DNA of 64,000 nucleotides, taken from positions 124,001 through 188,000 of the forward strand of contig NZ_VWPY01000002.1 in the NCBI RefSeq assembly GCF_011839805.1. Reading direction: 5' to 3'. The position numbers were made by a program, and so were the translations under genes. Every line of letters begins with the position of its first letter. Position 1 is the first letter of the stretch. This stretch comes from Kineococcus rubinsiae (lineage in GTDB: Bacteria; Actinomycetota; Actinomycetes; Actinomycetales; Kineococcaceae). Positions 1 through 8,628 of this stretch are shown here, piece after piece. The notes under the pieces are model-generated. The model did not search any database and had not been told where the DNA came from. It saw only the letters and a list, made by a program, of their open reading frames with translations.

Positions 1-13
1 GGGCCCTGAGGGC

Positions 14-823
14 TCAGCCCGGCCGGCCCGCCCCGGCCCGGCCGTGGGGGCCCGGGGGACGCGCCGCGGCCGGGACGAGGTCGATGCCGACACCGGCCCG
101 CTCCAGCGCGGCCCGGGTCTCGGCGTCGGGGTCGGCGTCGGTGACGAGCCGGTGGTAGTTGTCCGCGTCCAGCACGGTCGCGGTGCCGCTGCCCGGGAAC
201 TTCGAGGCGTCGGCGAGCAGCACGACCTCGTCGGCCGCGGCCACCATGGCCCGCTTCACCGGGACCTCCTCGGTGACGGTGTCGACCGAGTGGCCGGTGC
301 GGCGGATCCCGCTGGTGCCCAGCAGGAGCACGTCGGCGCGCAGCTGGCGCAGGCTCTCCTCCGTCAGGTAGCCCACCAGCGAGCGGTGGGCCGGGCGCAC
401 CGAGCCGCCCAGCAGCACGAGGTCGACCACCGGGTCGTCGCCCAGCTCCGCGAACACCGCGAGGTTGCGGGTGATGACGGTCACCGGCCGGCCGTGCAGG
501 TGGCGCGCGACCCGCCCGACCGTGGTCCCGATGTCGAGCAGGACCGACTGGCCGTCCCGCACGCGGGCGGCCGCGGCGCGGGCGATGGCCTCCTTGGGCT
601 CGGCCTGGCGGTCCACCAGGTCGGCGTAGACGTCGTCGCGCACGTCCACCGGGCGCGCCCCGCCGTGCACGCGCTTGAGGAGACCGGCGTCGTCGAGCTT
701 GACCAGGTCCCGCCGGATGGTGGCCTCGGACAGCCCGAGGCGCTCCACGAGTTCGGCCACGCTGGCCGGACCCTGGGTCCGCACGACCGTGACGATGGCT
801 TCCCGCCGCTCCTCTGCCTGCAC
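14..823 (-). CDS. DeoR/GlpR-family transcriptional regulator
   Basis: A 269-residue repressor-type regulator. The N-terminus carries a DeoR winged helix-turn-helix (residues about 5-60, with SVAELVERLGLSEATIRRD and the family end motif RVHGGA). The rest is a DeoRC sugar-phosphate sensor domain with LLDIGTTVGRVARHL and LLLGTSGI. It is divergent from the sugar ABC importer starting at 948, so it very likely controls that operon and itself. The GTG at 823 is chosen over upstream starts because the hexamer TATTCT ends 7 nt before it, as in a leaderless transcript, and because this leaves a pair of repeats outside the coding region. The effector is unknown; a phosphorylated sugar is typical for the family. 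Confidence 0.88.
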   Translation of the reverse strand: MQAEERREAIVTVVRTQGPASVAELVERLGLSEATIRRDLVKLDDAGLLKRVHGGARPVDVRDDVYADLVDRQAEPKEAIARAAAARVRDGQSVLLDIGTTVGRVARHLHGRPVTVITRNLAVFAELGDDPVVDLVLLGGSVRPAHRSLVGYLTEESLRQLRADVLLLGTSGIRRTGHSVDTVTEEVPVKRAMVAAADEVVLLADASKFPGSGTATVLDADNYHRLVTDADPDAETRAALERAGVGIDLVPAAARPPGPHGRAGAGRPG

Positions 824-830
824 GGTCGAC

Positions 831-836
831 AGAATA
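831..836 (-). promoter_or_regulatory. -10 box of the DeoR gene (leaderless)
   Basis: On the minus strand this reads TATTCT, followed by 7 nt and the GTG start at 823. There is no Shine-Dalgarno between them, so transcription would begin at or next to the start codon. Confidence 0.55.
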
Positions 837-837
837 C

Positions 838-875
838 CTTGCGCGTTCGCGCATGCCACCCGTACTGTTCGCGCA
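838..875. promoter_or_regulatory. Candidate DeoR operator: palindrome plus repeated half site
   Basis: The divergent region holds the palindrome TGCGCGttCGCGCA, and the sequence GTTCGCGCA occurs twice in the same direction (845-853 and 867-875), 22 bp apart, about two helical turns. The first copy lies just upstream of the -10 of the regulator. DeoR proteins often bind repeated TTCG-containing sites, so autoregulation plus control of the importer is a reasonable inference. Confidence 0.5.
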
Positions 876-947
876 ATCTCGTCGAAGAGGTTGCCGCATC
901 CTGAGCGATCGATCACGACGTCTGGACATCGAGAAGGGTCCCCCCCA

Positions 948-2222
948 ATGAACCTGTCCCGTCGCCACCTCCTCCTGAGCTCGGGCCTCGCCGCCCTCGG
1001 GACCGGCGCCCTCGCCGCCTGCTCCACGAGCACCTCCGGGGGCGGCACGTCCGGCTCCACCGCCACCGCCCTCTGGTACTGGAACGGGGGGCTGAGCGAC
1101 AAGGTCGTCGCTGCCTCGAAGACCCGGTTCCCCGACGCCGGCATCACGCCCTCGGTCGTCGGCGGCGACTTCAAGCAGAAGCTGCAGACCACCCTGACCG
1201 GTGGCTCCTTCATCCCGCAGATCACCGGGGTCAAGGGCGAGGACATGCCCTTCTTCCGCTCGGTGGCCGACAAGTTCACCGACCTCAACACCCTCGGTGC
1301 CGCCGACATCGCCGCCGGCCAGCTGGCCTGGAAGTGGGCCGAGGCCCAGACCCCCGACGGCCGGCAGCTCGGCTTCCCCATCGACATCGGCCCGACGGCG
1401 ATGTTCTACCGCAGCGACATCCTGGCCCAGGCCGGCCTGCCGACCGACCCGACCGAGGTCGCCGCGGCCACCTCCACCTGGGACGACTTCTACGCCTTCG
1501 GGCAGGAGCTGCACGGCAAGGTCCCGGCCAGCTTCCCGGTCCCCAGCCTCTCGGCGGTCTTCCAGATCATCGTCGGCCAGATCTCGCAGCGCTTCGTCAG
1601 CGAGGACGACACCTTCGTCGGGGACAGCGACGAGATGAAGTCGGCCTGGGACACCACCGTCAAGGCGCAGGCGCTGGGCATCAACGCCAACGCCGCGCAG
1701 GGCCTGGACGCCGCCCTGGCCTCGGGGGTCACCGCGGTGGACCTGGGCGCCGCGTGGCACGCGCTGGACATCAAGCTCGCCGCCCCGGACACCAGCGGCA
1801 AGTGGATGGTGGCCAACAACCCCGTCAAGCCCACCAACTTCGGCGGCTCCTTCCTGACCATCCCGTCCGCGACGAAGGACAAGGCCGGCGCGTTCGAGAT
1901 CATCAAGTGGGTCCTGGGCACCGACAACCAGGGCGAGGCCTTCACCGACGCCAGCATCTTCCCCGCGGACCCGGCCGCGTGGGAGCTGCCCGCCCTCACC
2001 GGCGGTGACGCCTTCTTCGGCGGTCAGAAGACCATCGACATCTTCGGGCCCGCCGGCCGGGAGGTGCCCGAGCAGTACGTCGCGGCGTCCGACTCCGCCG
2101 TCTCGGCCGCCTTCTACAACGAGCTGACCAACGTCGAGGCCAACGGCAAGGACCCGGCCCAGGCGTGGACCGACGCCGTCGCCGCCGCCAGGGACATCGC
2201 CCAGCGGCAGGGCGTGAAGTGA
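948..2222 (+). CDS. Sugar ABC transporter substrate-binding lipoprotein
   Basis: A 424-residue extracellular solute-binding protein of the family that feeds MalF/MalG-type permeases. It begins with an SRR motif, a hydrophobic stretch and the lipobox LAAC with the lipidated cysteine at residue 25, so it should be anchored to the outer face of the membrane, possibly exported through Tat. The mature part carries the family's repeated aromatic and acidic pattern (for example ALWYWNGGLSDK near the start). It is the first gene of the importer operon, and its stop overlaps the start of the first permease by 4 bp. The substrate cannot be read from the sequence; the regulator and the two downstream enzymes suggest a sugar or cyclitol. 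Confidence 0.9.
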   Translation: MNLSRRHLLLSSGLAALGTGALAACSTSTSGGGTSGSTATALWYWNGGLSDKVVAASKTRFPDAGITPSVVGGDFKQKLQTTLTGGSFIPQITGVKGEDMPFFRSVADKFTDLNTLGAADIAAGQLAWKWAEAQTPDGRQLGFPIDIGPTAMFYRSDILAQAGLPTDPTEVAAATSTWDDFYAFGQELHGKVPASFPVPSLSAVFQIIVGQISQRFVSEDDTFVGDSDEMKSAWDTTVKAQALGINANAAQGLDAALASGVTAVDLGAAWHALDIKLAAPDTSGKWMVANNPVKPTNFGGSFLTIPSATKDKAGAFEIIKWVLGTDNQGEAFTDASIFPADPAAWELPALTGGDAFFGGQKTIDIFGPAGREVPEQYVAASDSAVSAAFYNELTNVEANGKDPAQAWTDAVAAARDIAQRQGVK

Positions 2223-3193
2223 GTTCAGCCAGCCTCGACCGGGGGTTCCGGCGGAGCCGGTCCCGGCCGCCCGCCGCGAAGCCGGCGGCGACGGGTCCCC
2301 GGCGGAACCCGCTGCGCTACTGGCCGCAGTACGTGGCCGTCAGCCCGTTCTTCCTGCTCTTCGCGGTGTTCGGGCTGTTCCCCCTGGGGTTCTCGGCGTG
2401 GCTGGCCTTCCACCGCTGGGACGGGATCAGCCCGGTGACCTTCGCCGGGTTCGACCAGTTCCGCTTCCTGGCGGCGGACGCGACGTTCCGCAAGGCCGTC
2501 GTCAACACCGTCATCATCTGGGTCATGGCGACGGTGCCCATGCTCGTCATGAGCCTGGGCATCGCGTCGATGCTCAACGCGGTCAGGCGGTTCAAGACCT
2601 TCTACCAGGTGGTGCTGTTCCTGCCCAGCGTCACCTCGGTCGTCGCGATCGCCATCTTCTTCAAGGCGATCTTCAACAACCAGGTCGGGATCGTGAACCA
2701 GGTCCTCACCGGCCTGGGGCTGCCGGCGGTGGAGTGGCTCAGCGGCTACTGGACGATCAAGATCGTCCTGGCCGTCCTCATGACCTGGCAGTGGGTCGGC
2801 TACAACGCGATCCTCTACTACGCCGGTCTGCAGGCCATCTCCAGCGAGGTCTACGAGGCGGCCAAGCTGGACGGCGCCGGGGCGCTGCGCACCTTCGTGT
2901 CGATCACCGTGCCGCTGCTGCGCCCGGTCATCCTCTTCACCGTCGTCATCTCGACGATCGGCGGTCTGCAGACCTTCGCGGAGCCGCAGGTCCTCTTCGG
3001 CTCCAACGCCTCGATCAACCCCAACAGCGGCGGACCGGGGCAGGCCGGGCTCACGATGGTCCTGTACTTCTACCAGCAGGCCTTCAACAACAACAACTTC
3101 GGCTACGGCGCCGCCATCGCGTACGCGGTGTTCGCCGTCGTGGCCGTCTTCGCCCTGATCAACTGGCGCCTCACCGCCCGATCGGAGAGGTGA
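2219..3193 (+). CDS. Sugar ABC transporter permease, MalF type
   Basis: A 324-residue inner-membrane permease. After a basic N-terminus of about 35 residues it has six hydrophobic segments. The cytoplasmic EAA loop that docks the ATPase is visible around residues 209-230 (EVYEAAKLDGAGALRTF, then PLLRP). The GTG start overlaps the upstream TGA (GTGA), indicating translational coupling. It pairs with the MalG-type permease immediately downstream. No ATP-binding subunit is encoded next to it, so a shared MsiK-like ATPase elsewhere is likely, as is usual in actinobacteria. Confidence 0.93.
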   Translation: MSSASLDRGFRRSRSRPPAAKPAATGPRRNPLRYWPQYVAVSPFFLLFAVFGLFPLGFSAWLAFHRWDGISPVTFAGFDQFRFLAADATFRKAVVNTVIIWVMATVPMLVMSLGIASMLNAVRRFKTFYQVVLFLPSVTSVVAIAIFFKAIFNNQVGIVNQVLTGLGLPAVEWLSGYWTIKIVLAVLMTWQWVGYNAILYYAGLQAISSEVYEAAKLDGAGALRTFVSITVPLLRPVILFTVVISTIGGLQTFAEPQVLFGSNASINPNSGGPGQAGLTMVLYFYQQAFNNNNFGYGAAIAYAVFAVVAVFALINWRLTARSER

Positions 3194-3198
3194 CCGAG

Positions 3199-4086
3199 AT
3201 GGCCGCGCAGAAGACGATCGAGACGCCGCGCGCGCAGACGAGCGGCGCGCCGGTGACGAGGAGCAAGGGAGTGCGCAACGCGGCGCGGTGGGCGCACCTG
3301 CCGCTGGTCCTCACCTCCCTGCTGCTGCTGTTCCCCTTCTACTGGACCGTGGTCATGGCCACGAACACCAACGCGGACTTCTACCTGACCCCGCCCAAGG
3401 TCGTCCCGGGGACCCACCTGCTGGAGAACATCTCGTCGGTGCTGACGAGCATCAACTTCTTCGGGTCCATGGCCAACACCTTCATCGTGGCCGCCTCGGT
3501 CACGGCGCTCGTGCTGTTCCTGGACTCGATGGCCGCCTTCGCCTTCGCCAAGTACGACTTCCCGGCCAAGAACCTCCTCTTCGGGCTGATGCTGGCCTTC
3601 TTCATGGTGCCGGCGCAGCTCTCCACGGTGCCCCAGTTCATCACCATGATCCAGATCGGCTGGGTCGGCACCCTGCAGGCCCTCATCGTGCCCGCCGCGG
3701 CCAACGCCTTCGGCATCTTCTGGATGCGGCAGTACATCTCCACCGCCGTGCCCGACGAGATCCTGGACGCCGCGGTCGTCGACGGGTGCGGGTTCTTCCG
3801 CCAGTACGTGCTCGTCGTCCTGCCGGTCATCCGGCCCGGTCTGGCCTTCCTGGGCATCTACACCTTCGTCGCCGCCTGGAACGACTACGTCTGGCCGCTC
3901 ATCGTGCTCATCAACCCGGACATGCTGACCCTCCAGGTCGCCCTGTCCCAGCTCAACGCGACCCGGACCACCGACTACGCCGTGGTCATGGCCGGGGCGC
4001 TGCTGGCCATCGTGCCGCTCGTCGTGGTGTTCCTGGTCTTCTCGAAGCAGTTCGTCTCCGACTCGGTCAAGGGTGCGGTCCGCTGA
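3199..4086 (+). CDS. Sugar ABC transporter permease, MalG type
   Basis: A 295-residue permease, partner of the preceding MalF-type subunit. It has a 30-residue polar N-terminus, six membrane segments and an EAA loop around residues 186-212 (DEILDAAVVDGCGFFRQY, then PVIRP). The ATG at 3199 is preferred because GGAGAGG lies 8 nt upstream; a GTG at 3190 overlapping the previous stop is the alternative. Its last codons overlap the next gene by 14 bp. Confidence 0.93.
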   Translation: MAAQKTIETPRAQTSGAPVTRSKGVRNAARWAHLPLVLTSLLLLFPFYWTVVMATNTNADFYLTPPKVVPGTHLLENISSVLTSINFFGSMANTFIVAASVTALVLFLDSMAAFAFAKYDFPAKNLLFGLMLAFFMVPAQLSTVPQFITMIQIGWVGTLQALIVPAAANAFGIFWMRQYISTAVPDEILDAAVVDGCGFFRQYVLVVLPVIRPGLAFLGIYTFVAAWNDYVWPLIVLINPDMLTLQVALSQLNATRTTDYAVVMAGALLAIVPLVVVFLVFSKQFVSDSVKGAVR

Positions 4087-5248
4087 CCCGGCGGGCGGTG
4101 CGGGGTTCGTCCTGCGCGCCGCCCGCGCGGGGGACGAGGACGCCGTCGCCGGGCTGGTGGCCCAGGCGTTCTCCGACGACTCCCACCGGCCCGGGCTGGC
4201 GCAGGCCTGGCCGGAGGACCCGGCCGTCCTGCGCCGGGTCGCCGAGCGCACCGGGGACGGCGCGCTGCTGGCCACCGCCACCCTGCGCCTGGCCGGGCAG
4301 GGGTGGGGCGGCCGGGTCGTCCCGGCCGCCGCCCTGGCCGGGGTGGCCGTCGACCTCACCGCCCGCGGGCGCGGGGTGGGGGCCGCGCTGCTGGCCGACG
4401 CCTTCGCCGCCGCCCGCGCCGCCGGCGCGCTGGTCGTCGCCCTGATCCCCTCCACGCACGCCTTCTACCGCCGCAGCGGGTGCGGCACCGCCGGCCGCCG
4501 CCCCGTCTACGCCATCGCCAGCCACCAGCTGCGGGCCCTGCCGCGCCCGGCCGTCCGCCTCGTCCACCGGGCCGCGACCCCCGCCGACGCGGCGGCCGTC
4601 GCCGCCCTCGTGGCCGCCCGCTCCGTCCGCGGCAACGGCGGCCTCGACCACGACGTCGAGACCGGGGGCGCGCAGTTCGTCTCCGAGCGCGCGGGCCGGG
4701 TCGTCGGCTGGTGCGCCCTGCGCCGCCGGCCGTCCACCCGCAGCCTCTACACCGTCGTCGTGCACGACCTCGTCGCCGCCGACGCCGAGGCCGAGCTCGC
4801 GATCTGGCGCGACCTCGTCGCCGATGAACCCAGCGCGTCGCAGGTCCACGCGCTGCTCCCGACCGGGAGTCTGCTCGAGCACCACCTCCCGCGCCAGACC
4901 GAGCCCGTGGAGGACTCGACCTGGATGCTCGGGCTGCTCGACGTCCCCGGTGCGCTGGCCGCGCGCGGCTACCCGGCCGGGGTGAGCGCGCGCGTGCGCT
5001 TCGACGTGGACGGGACCGCGACCACGCTGCACGTGGCCGACGGCAGCGGCCGCACCGCGCCCGGTGACCCGGACGCCGACGGCCCCGCCGTGCGGCTCTC
5101 CGGCGCCGACCTCGCGTCGGTGTACGCCGGGCACCTGGACCCCGTCGCCGCCGCCCACGCGGGGATCCTCACCACCGACCCGTCGACGGCCGGCCTGCTG
5201 CGCACGCTGTTCGCCGGGCCGCCCGCGGTCCTCGACCGGCCGTTCTGA
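4073..5248 (+). CDS. Eis-like GNAT N-acetyltransferase
   Basis: A 391-residue protein with the Eis layout: an N-terminal GNAT domain with an acetyl-CoA loop (ARGRGVGAALLADAF), a Tyr in HAFYRRSG at the place of the Eis general acid, a second degenerate GNAT region and an SCP2-like C-terminal part. It ends in Phe, as mycobacterial Eis does, where the terminal carboxylate serves as general base. The start is the GTG at 4073, which overlaps the permease gene by 14 bp; no later start keeps the domain intact. Its place inside a sugar operon is odd. The acceptor is unknown: Eis proteins acetylate amines, including aminoglycosides. Confidence 0.78.
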   Translation: MRSADPAGGAGFVLRAARAGDEDAVAGLVAQAFSDDSHRPGLAQAWPEDPAVLRRVAERTGDGALLATATLRLAGQGWGGRVVPAAALAGVAVDLTARGRGVGAALLADAFAAARAAGALVVALIPSTHAFYRRSGCGTAGRRPVYAIASHQLRALPRPAVRLVHRAATPADAAAVAALVAARSVRGNGGLDHDVETGGAQFVSERAGRVVGWCALRRRPSTRSLYTVVVHDLVAADAEAELAIWRDLVADEPSASQVHALLPTGSLLEHHLPRQTEPVEDSTWMLGLLDVPGALAARGYPAGVSARVRFDVDGTATTLHVADGSGRTAPGDPDADGPAVRLSGADLASVYAGHLDPVAAAHAGILTTDPSTAGLLRTLFAGPPAVLDRPF

Positions 5249-5295
5249 CCCCGGCCGCACCACCACCCGCACACGACCGCCGAGGAGGCGCACGC

Positions 5296-6369
5296 ATGAC
5301 CCTGCGTTGGGGAGTCCTGGGACTCGGCACGATCGCCCGCGCGGTCCACCTCCCGCTGATCGCCCGGATGCCCGGGCACGACCTCGTCGCGGTCGCCGAC
5401 CTCGACCCCGGCCGGTGCGCCGACCTGGCCGGCCGGTACGGGGCCCGCGCGTGCGACCCCGCCGCGCTGCTCGCGGCCGACGACGTCGACGCCGTCCTGG
5501 TGGCCACCCCCGGACGGCACGCCGCGCACGCCGTCGCCGCCCTGCGCAACGGCAAGCACGTGCTGGCCGAGAAGCCGCTCGCGCTGTCGGTCGAGGAGGC
5601 GAGCGCCGCCGCCGCCGTCGCGACCGAGCGCGGTCTGCTGCTGCAGGTCGGGTACATGAAGGTCCACGACCGGGCCACCGACGCCGCGGTCGCGGCCCTT
5701 CCCGGCATCGGCAGCCCCCGGCTGGTCCAGATCAGCGTCCGCCACCCCGTCGACGCTCCCCAGGTCGAGCACCTGCACCTGGCCCCGCCGCAGCCCCTCC
5801 CCGCCTCCGCGGCCGGTCCTGTCGCCGCCGACGAGGCCGCCGAGCAGCGCGCGCTGGACGCCTCGGTCGGGGCGGGGACGAGCCCGGAGCTGCGCCGGTT
5901 GTTCCGGTCGGTGCTGTGCGGGTCGGTCGTGCACGAGTTCTCGCTGCTGCGGGCCCTCGGGTTCGGCCTGCCCGTCTTCGACCACGCCGACCTGCTGGCC
6001 TGGGACGGCACCGCCCCGCCCACGCTCTTCGCCACCGGGCGCCTGGGGTCCGGCGCGCGGTTCGTCCTGGACTGGGCCTGGACCCCCGACCGCCCCGACT
6101 ACCGCGAGACCGTCCGGATGACCGGCACCGCGGGGGAGGTCGAGCTCGGCGTGGCCCCGCCCTACCGCCTGGACGCCAGCAGCACGCTGACCGTCGTCGA
6201 CCCGGCGGGCGAGCGCCGCGCCGTCCTGCCCGCGGACGGGGCGTTCCAGCGGCAGCTGGAGTCCTTCGCCGCCGCCGTCGGCGGTGCCGCCCCGCACCCG
6301 CACAGCGGGGTCGACGGTGCCGTCGCCGACCTGCAGAGCATGCGCCAGCTGCTCGGGCTGCTGTCGTGA
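5296..6369 (+). CDS. Gfo/Idh/MocA-family NAD(P)-dependent oxidoreductase
   Basis: A 357-residue dehydrogenase of sugars or cyclitols. The N-terminal Rossmann fold begins with GVLGLGTIA (residues 6-14), and the family EKP motif with its catalytic lysine is at residues 92-94 (AEKPLALS). The C-terminal half is the alpha/beta substrate domain. A strong ribosome binding site (GAGGAGG) precedes the ATG. The gene is followed with a 4-bp overlap by an IolE-like protein; this pairing is typical of inositol and related cyclitol catabolism. The exact substrate cannot be told. Confidence 0.9.
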   Translation: MTLRWGVLGLGTIARAVHLPLIARMPGHDLVAVADLDPGRCADLAGRYGARACDPAALLAADDVDAVLVATPGRHAAHAVAALRNGKHVLAEKPLALSVEEASAAAAVATERGLLLQVGYMKVHDRATDAAVAALPGIGSPRLVQISVRHPVDAPQVEHLHLAPPQPLPASAAGPVAADEAAEQRALDASVGAGTSPELRRLFRSVLCGSVVHEFSLLRALGFGLPVFDHADLLAWDGTAPPTLFATGRLGSGARFVLDWAWTPDRPDYRETVRMTGTAGEVELGVAPPYRLDASSTLTVVDPAGERRAVLPADGAFQRQLESFAAAVGGAAPHPHSGVDGAVADLQSMRQLLGLLS

Positions 6370-7346
6370 CCGGCCCCGCGATCGCGGGCGCCCCGGTCAG
6401 CTTCGGCGTCTGGGGGCCGCACACCGGACCCGCCGACGGGGACGGCCGCGCCGTCCTGGCCAAGCTGGCGGCCGCGGGGTACCGCGGCAGCGAGCTGGGC
6501 CCCACGGGCTACCTTGGCGACCCCGACCGCACCGCGGACGGGTTCGCGGCCGCCGGCCTGGTCCCGGCCGGGGTCTACGTGGGGCTGGAGCTCGCCGCCG
6601 GGCGCTGGACCCCGGAGGGCCGGGCGGCGCTGGACCTGGCCTGCCGCACCCTGCGGGCGGTGGCCGACCGCTGCGGGGTCCCCGGCGTCCCCGCCGCGCC
6701 GATCGTCCTGGCCGACGAGGGCGCCCCGGGCCTGGACGGCCCCCGCGATCCCCGGGACACCGCGTCCGGCCTGGACGCGGACGCCTGGGCCGGGGCCGCG
6801 CGGATGCTCACCGAGGCCCGTGCCGTCGTGGCCGGCCACGGCCTGCCCGCCACGTTCCACCCCCACCTGGGGACGTTCGTGGAGTCGGGGTGGGAGGTCG
6901 AGCGGCTGCTGGCCACGACCGCGTCCACGGTCGTCCTGGACACCGGGCACGCGCTGCTGGCCGGCACCGACCCGGTCGCGGCGGTCGCGGCGTGGGGTGC
7001 GCGCGTGGACCACGTGCACCTCAAGGACGTCGCGACGGCCGTGCCGGCGCAGGCCCGCCGCGGGGGCCCGGTGCCGCTGCGGGACTGGTGGTCGCAGGCC
7101 AACGTGACCTTCGGGCGGGGCGACGTCGACCTCGCCGGCGTGCTCCTCGCGCTGCAGCGCAGGGACTACGGCGGCTGGCTCGTCGTCGAGCAGGACGTCG
7201 CCCCGCACGGCGGACCGCAGCTGACGGAGTTCGCGCAGGACCAGCGGCACAACCTCCGCACGCTGAGGGACCTCCTCGGGCCGCCCGGGAGCCGCGCTCT
7301 CCCTCACCCCGCGGCGGGTTCGACCGACCGCGGCCCGCGGCAGTGA
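6366..7346 (+). CDS. Sugar phosphate isomerase/epimerase, IolE-like TIM barrel
   Basis: A 326-residue AP-endonuclease-2-type TIM barrel. The N-terminal VSFGVWG resembles myo-inosose dehydratase (IolE). Metal-ligand regions are visible: TFHPHLGTFVES, VLDTGHALL and DHVHLKDV, with VVEQD near the C-terminus. The GTG start overlaps the TGA of the preceding dehydrogenase, so the two are translationally coupled and probably act in sequence (oxidation followed by dehydration or isomerisation). An assignment as inosose dehydratase is plausible but not proven; hydroxypyruvate isomerase-like or epimerase activity is possible. It is the last gene of the operon and faces the thioesterase gene. Confidence 0.85.
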   Translation: MTGPAIAGAPVSFGVWGPHTGPADGDGRAVLAKLAAAGYRGSELGPTGYLGDPDRTADGFAAAGLVPAGVYVGLELAAGRWTPEGRAALDLACRTLRAVADRCGVPGVPAAPIVLADEGAPGLDGPRDPRDTASGLDADAWAGAARMLTEARAVVAGHGLPATFHPHLGTFVESGWEVERLLATTASTVVLDTGHALLAGTDPVAAVAAWGARVDHVHLKDVATAVPAQARRGGPVPLRDWWSQANVTFGRGDVDLAGVLLALQRRDYGGWLVVEQDVAPHGGPQLTEFAQDQRHNLRTLRDLLGPPGSRALPHPAAGSTDRGPRQ

Positions 7347-7416
7347 CGCCGTCGCGGTCGGCGGTCGGGCCGCACCCGCCGTGCGCGTCCGGCCGCCGGG
7401 GCACCCGCGCCGGTGG

Positions 7417-7848
7417 CTACTCCTCGCGCTCGACGACCAGCGTGTCCTCGACCCGCGCGCGCAGGTCGGCGGGCACGGGGACGGGTCGCAGCGTCGCCCG
7501 GTCGAGGAAGACGTGCACGAACCGGCCGCGGGCGACGAGCGCGTCGTCGCCGGCCCGGCGCATCCCGAACTCCCACGTCACGCTCGTGGTGCCGACGCGC
7601 CCGGCCCGCAGGCCGACGTCGAGGACGTCCGGGTAGCTGACGGAGGCCTCGTACTCGCAGGACGACGCCCGCACGACCGCGATCGTGTCGCCGTCCATCA
7701 TCCGCACGCCGGCCTCGGTGAGCAGCCACGACGTCACGGTCGTGTCCATGGCGGCGTAGTAGACGGTGTTGTTGACGTGGCCGAACACGTCGTTGTCGTT
7801 CCACCGCGTCGGGAACTCGCGGCGGTAGGGGTAGCGGTCGTCGGTCAC
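7417..7848 (-). CDS. Acyl-CoA thioesterase, 4HBT hotdog fold
   Basis: A 143-residue single hotdog-domain protein. The active-site region WNDNDVFGHVNN (residues 16-27) has the catalytic-type Asp20 and the HVNN turn typical of FadM/YbgC-like thioesterases that hydrolyse acyl-CoA. The GTG start overlaps the stop of the TetR gene by 4 bp, so the pair forms one transcription unit. An acyl-CoA dehydrogenase is divergent, suggesting a small fatty-acid or organic-acid degradation module. Confidence 0.88.
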   Translation of the reverse strand: MTDDRYPYRREFPTRWNDNDVFGHVNNTVYYAAMDTTVTSWLLTEAGVRMMDGDTIAVVRASSCEYEASVSYPDVLDVGLRAGRVGTTSVTWEFGMRRAGDDALVARGRFVHVFLDRATLRPVPVPADLRARVEDTLVVEREE

Positions 7849-8555
7849 GGGTGCTCCGTCGAGGTCGTCGGGAGGGGTGGGGCGAGGGCCGGCACGCGGG
7901 GCCGAGCCGGGACGTCGGTGCGCATGACGTGGGCGAGAGCCGCTGCGGCGCGGTCGATGTCGGGACGCTCCCCGGCGATGAGGTCGGCGAAGGTGAACGA
8001 CTCCGCGACGCGCACGAGCAGGTAGGCCAGGTCGTGGGCGGGCAGCGGCAGGTCCAGGCCCGCCGCCTCCTCCTCGGTGAGCACCGACTCGACGGTGGCG
8101 ACCAGGCGCCGCTGCACCTCGCTGGCCGCGGTCGTCAGCAGCTTCAGCGCGCGCACCGGCTCGGTGCGCAGGAACTGCCGGAAGTACAGCGCCTGGATGA
8201 GGGCCCCGGTGAACCGGGTGAGGACGGCGACGACGCGGTCGGGGCCGGTGCTGCGCTCGGTCGCGTCGATGCGGTCCAGGGTGGGTTCGGCCAGCGACCA
8301 GAGGACCTCGGACAGCAGCGCGTCGCGGTTGCCGACCCAGCGGAACAGCGACGTGCGGTCGACGCCCATCTGGGCCGCGAGCGCCGTCATGTCCAGGCGC
8401 TCACCGGCGATGAACGCGGCCCGCGCCCGGCGGAAGGCGTGCACGACCTCGGCCGACGTCCCGGCCGCCGCGAGCCGCTGCGACAGGGGAGTGGGCACCA
8501 GCACGACGCCGCGGCGGCCGATCGGCAGGGCCGCGACGGAGGGTGGGTGCAACAT
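7845..8555 (-). CDS. TetR-family regulator, QsdR-like
   Basis: A 236-residue regulator. The helix-turn-helix lies around residues 54-85 (TALAAQMGVDRTSLFRWVGNRDALL), and the remainder is a helical ligand-binding domain resembling the QsdR group. The ATG at 8555 is supported by the hexamer AACACT ending 7 nt upstream (leaderless pattern); a GTG at 8498 is a possible shorter start. A perfect 8-bp inverted repeat spans this start and the divergent promoter, so it probably represses itself, the downstream thioesterase and the divergent acyl-CoA dehydrogenase. Confidence 0.85.
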   Translation of the reverse strand: MLHPPSVAALPIGRRGVVLVPTPLSQRLAAAGTSAEVVHAFRRARAAFIAGERLDMTALAAQMGVDRTSLFRWVGNRDALLSEVLWSLAEPTLDRIDATERSTGPDRVVAVLTRFTGALIQALYFRQFLRTEPVRALKLLTTAASEVQRRLVATVESVLTEEEAAGLDLPLPAHDLAYLLVRVAESFTFADLIAGERPDIDRAAAALAHVMRTDVPARPRVPALAPPLPTTSTEHP

Positions 8556-8572
8556 CCGTCGAAGTGTTGCAC
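8547..8572. promoter_or_regulatory. Candidate TetR operator (8-bp inverted repeat, 10-bp spacer)
   Basis: GTGCAACA (8547-8554) and TGTTGCAC (8565-8572) form a perfect inverted repeat. It covers the start codon and -10 of the TetR gene on one side and abuts a CACACT hexamer (8570-8575) that could be the -10 of the acyl-CoA dehydrogenase on the other. Confidence 0.6.
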
Positions 8573-8628
8573 ACTGGGGCCCGGGAGGCGGGTGTCTCCC
8601 GGATCGTCGGACCAGCGATGGAGCTTTG

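Noticed and set aside
8618-8620. ATG at 8618 as the acyl-CoA dehydrogenase start
   Set aside because: It is out of frame; the ATG at 8629 has GGAG upstream and gives the normal N-terminus.
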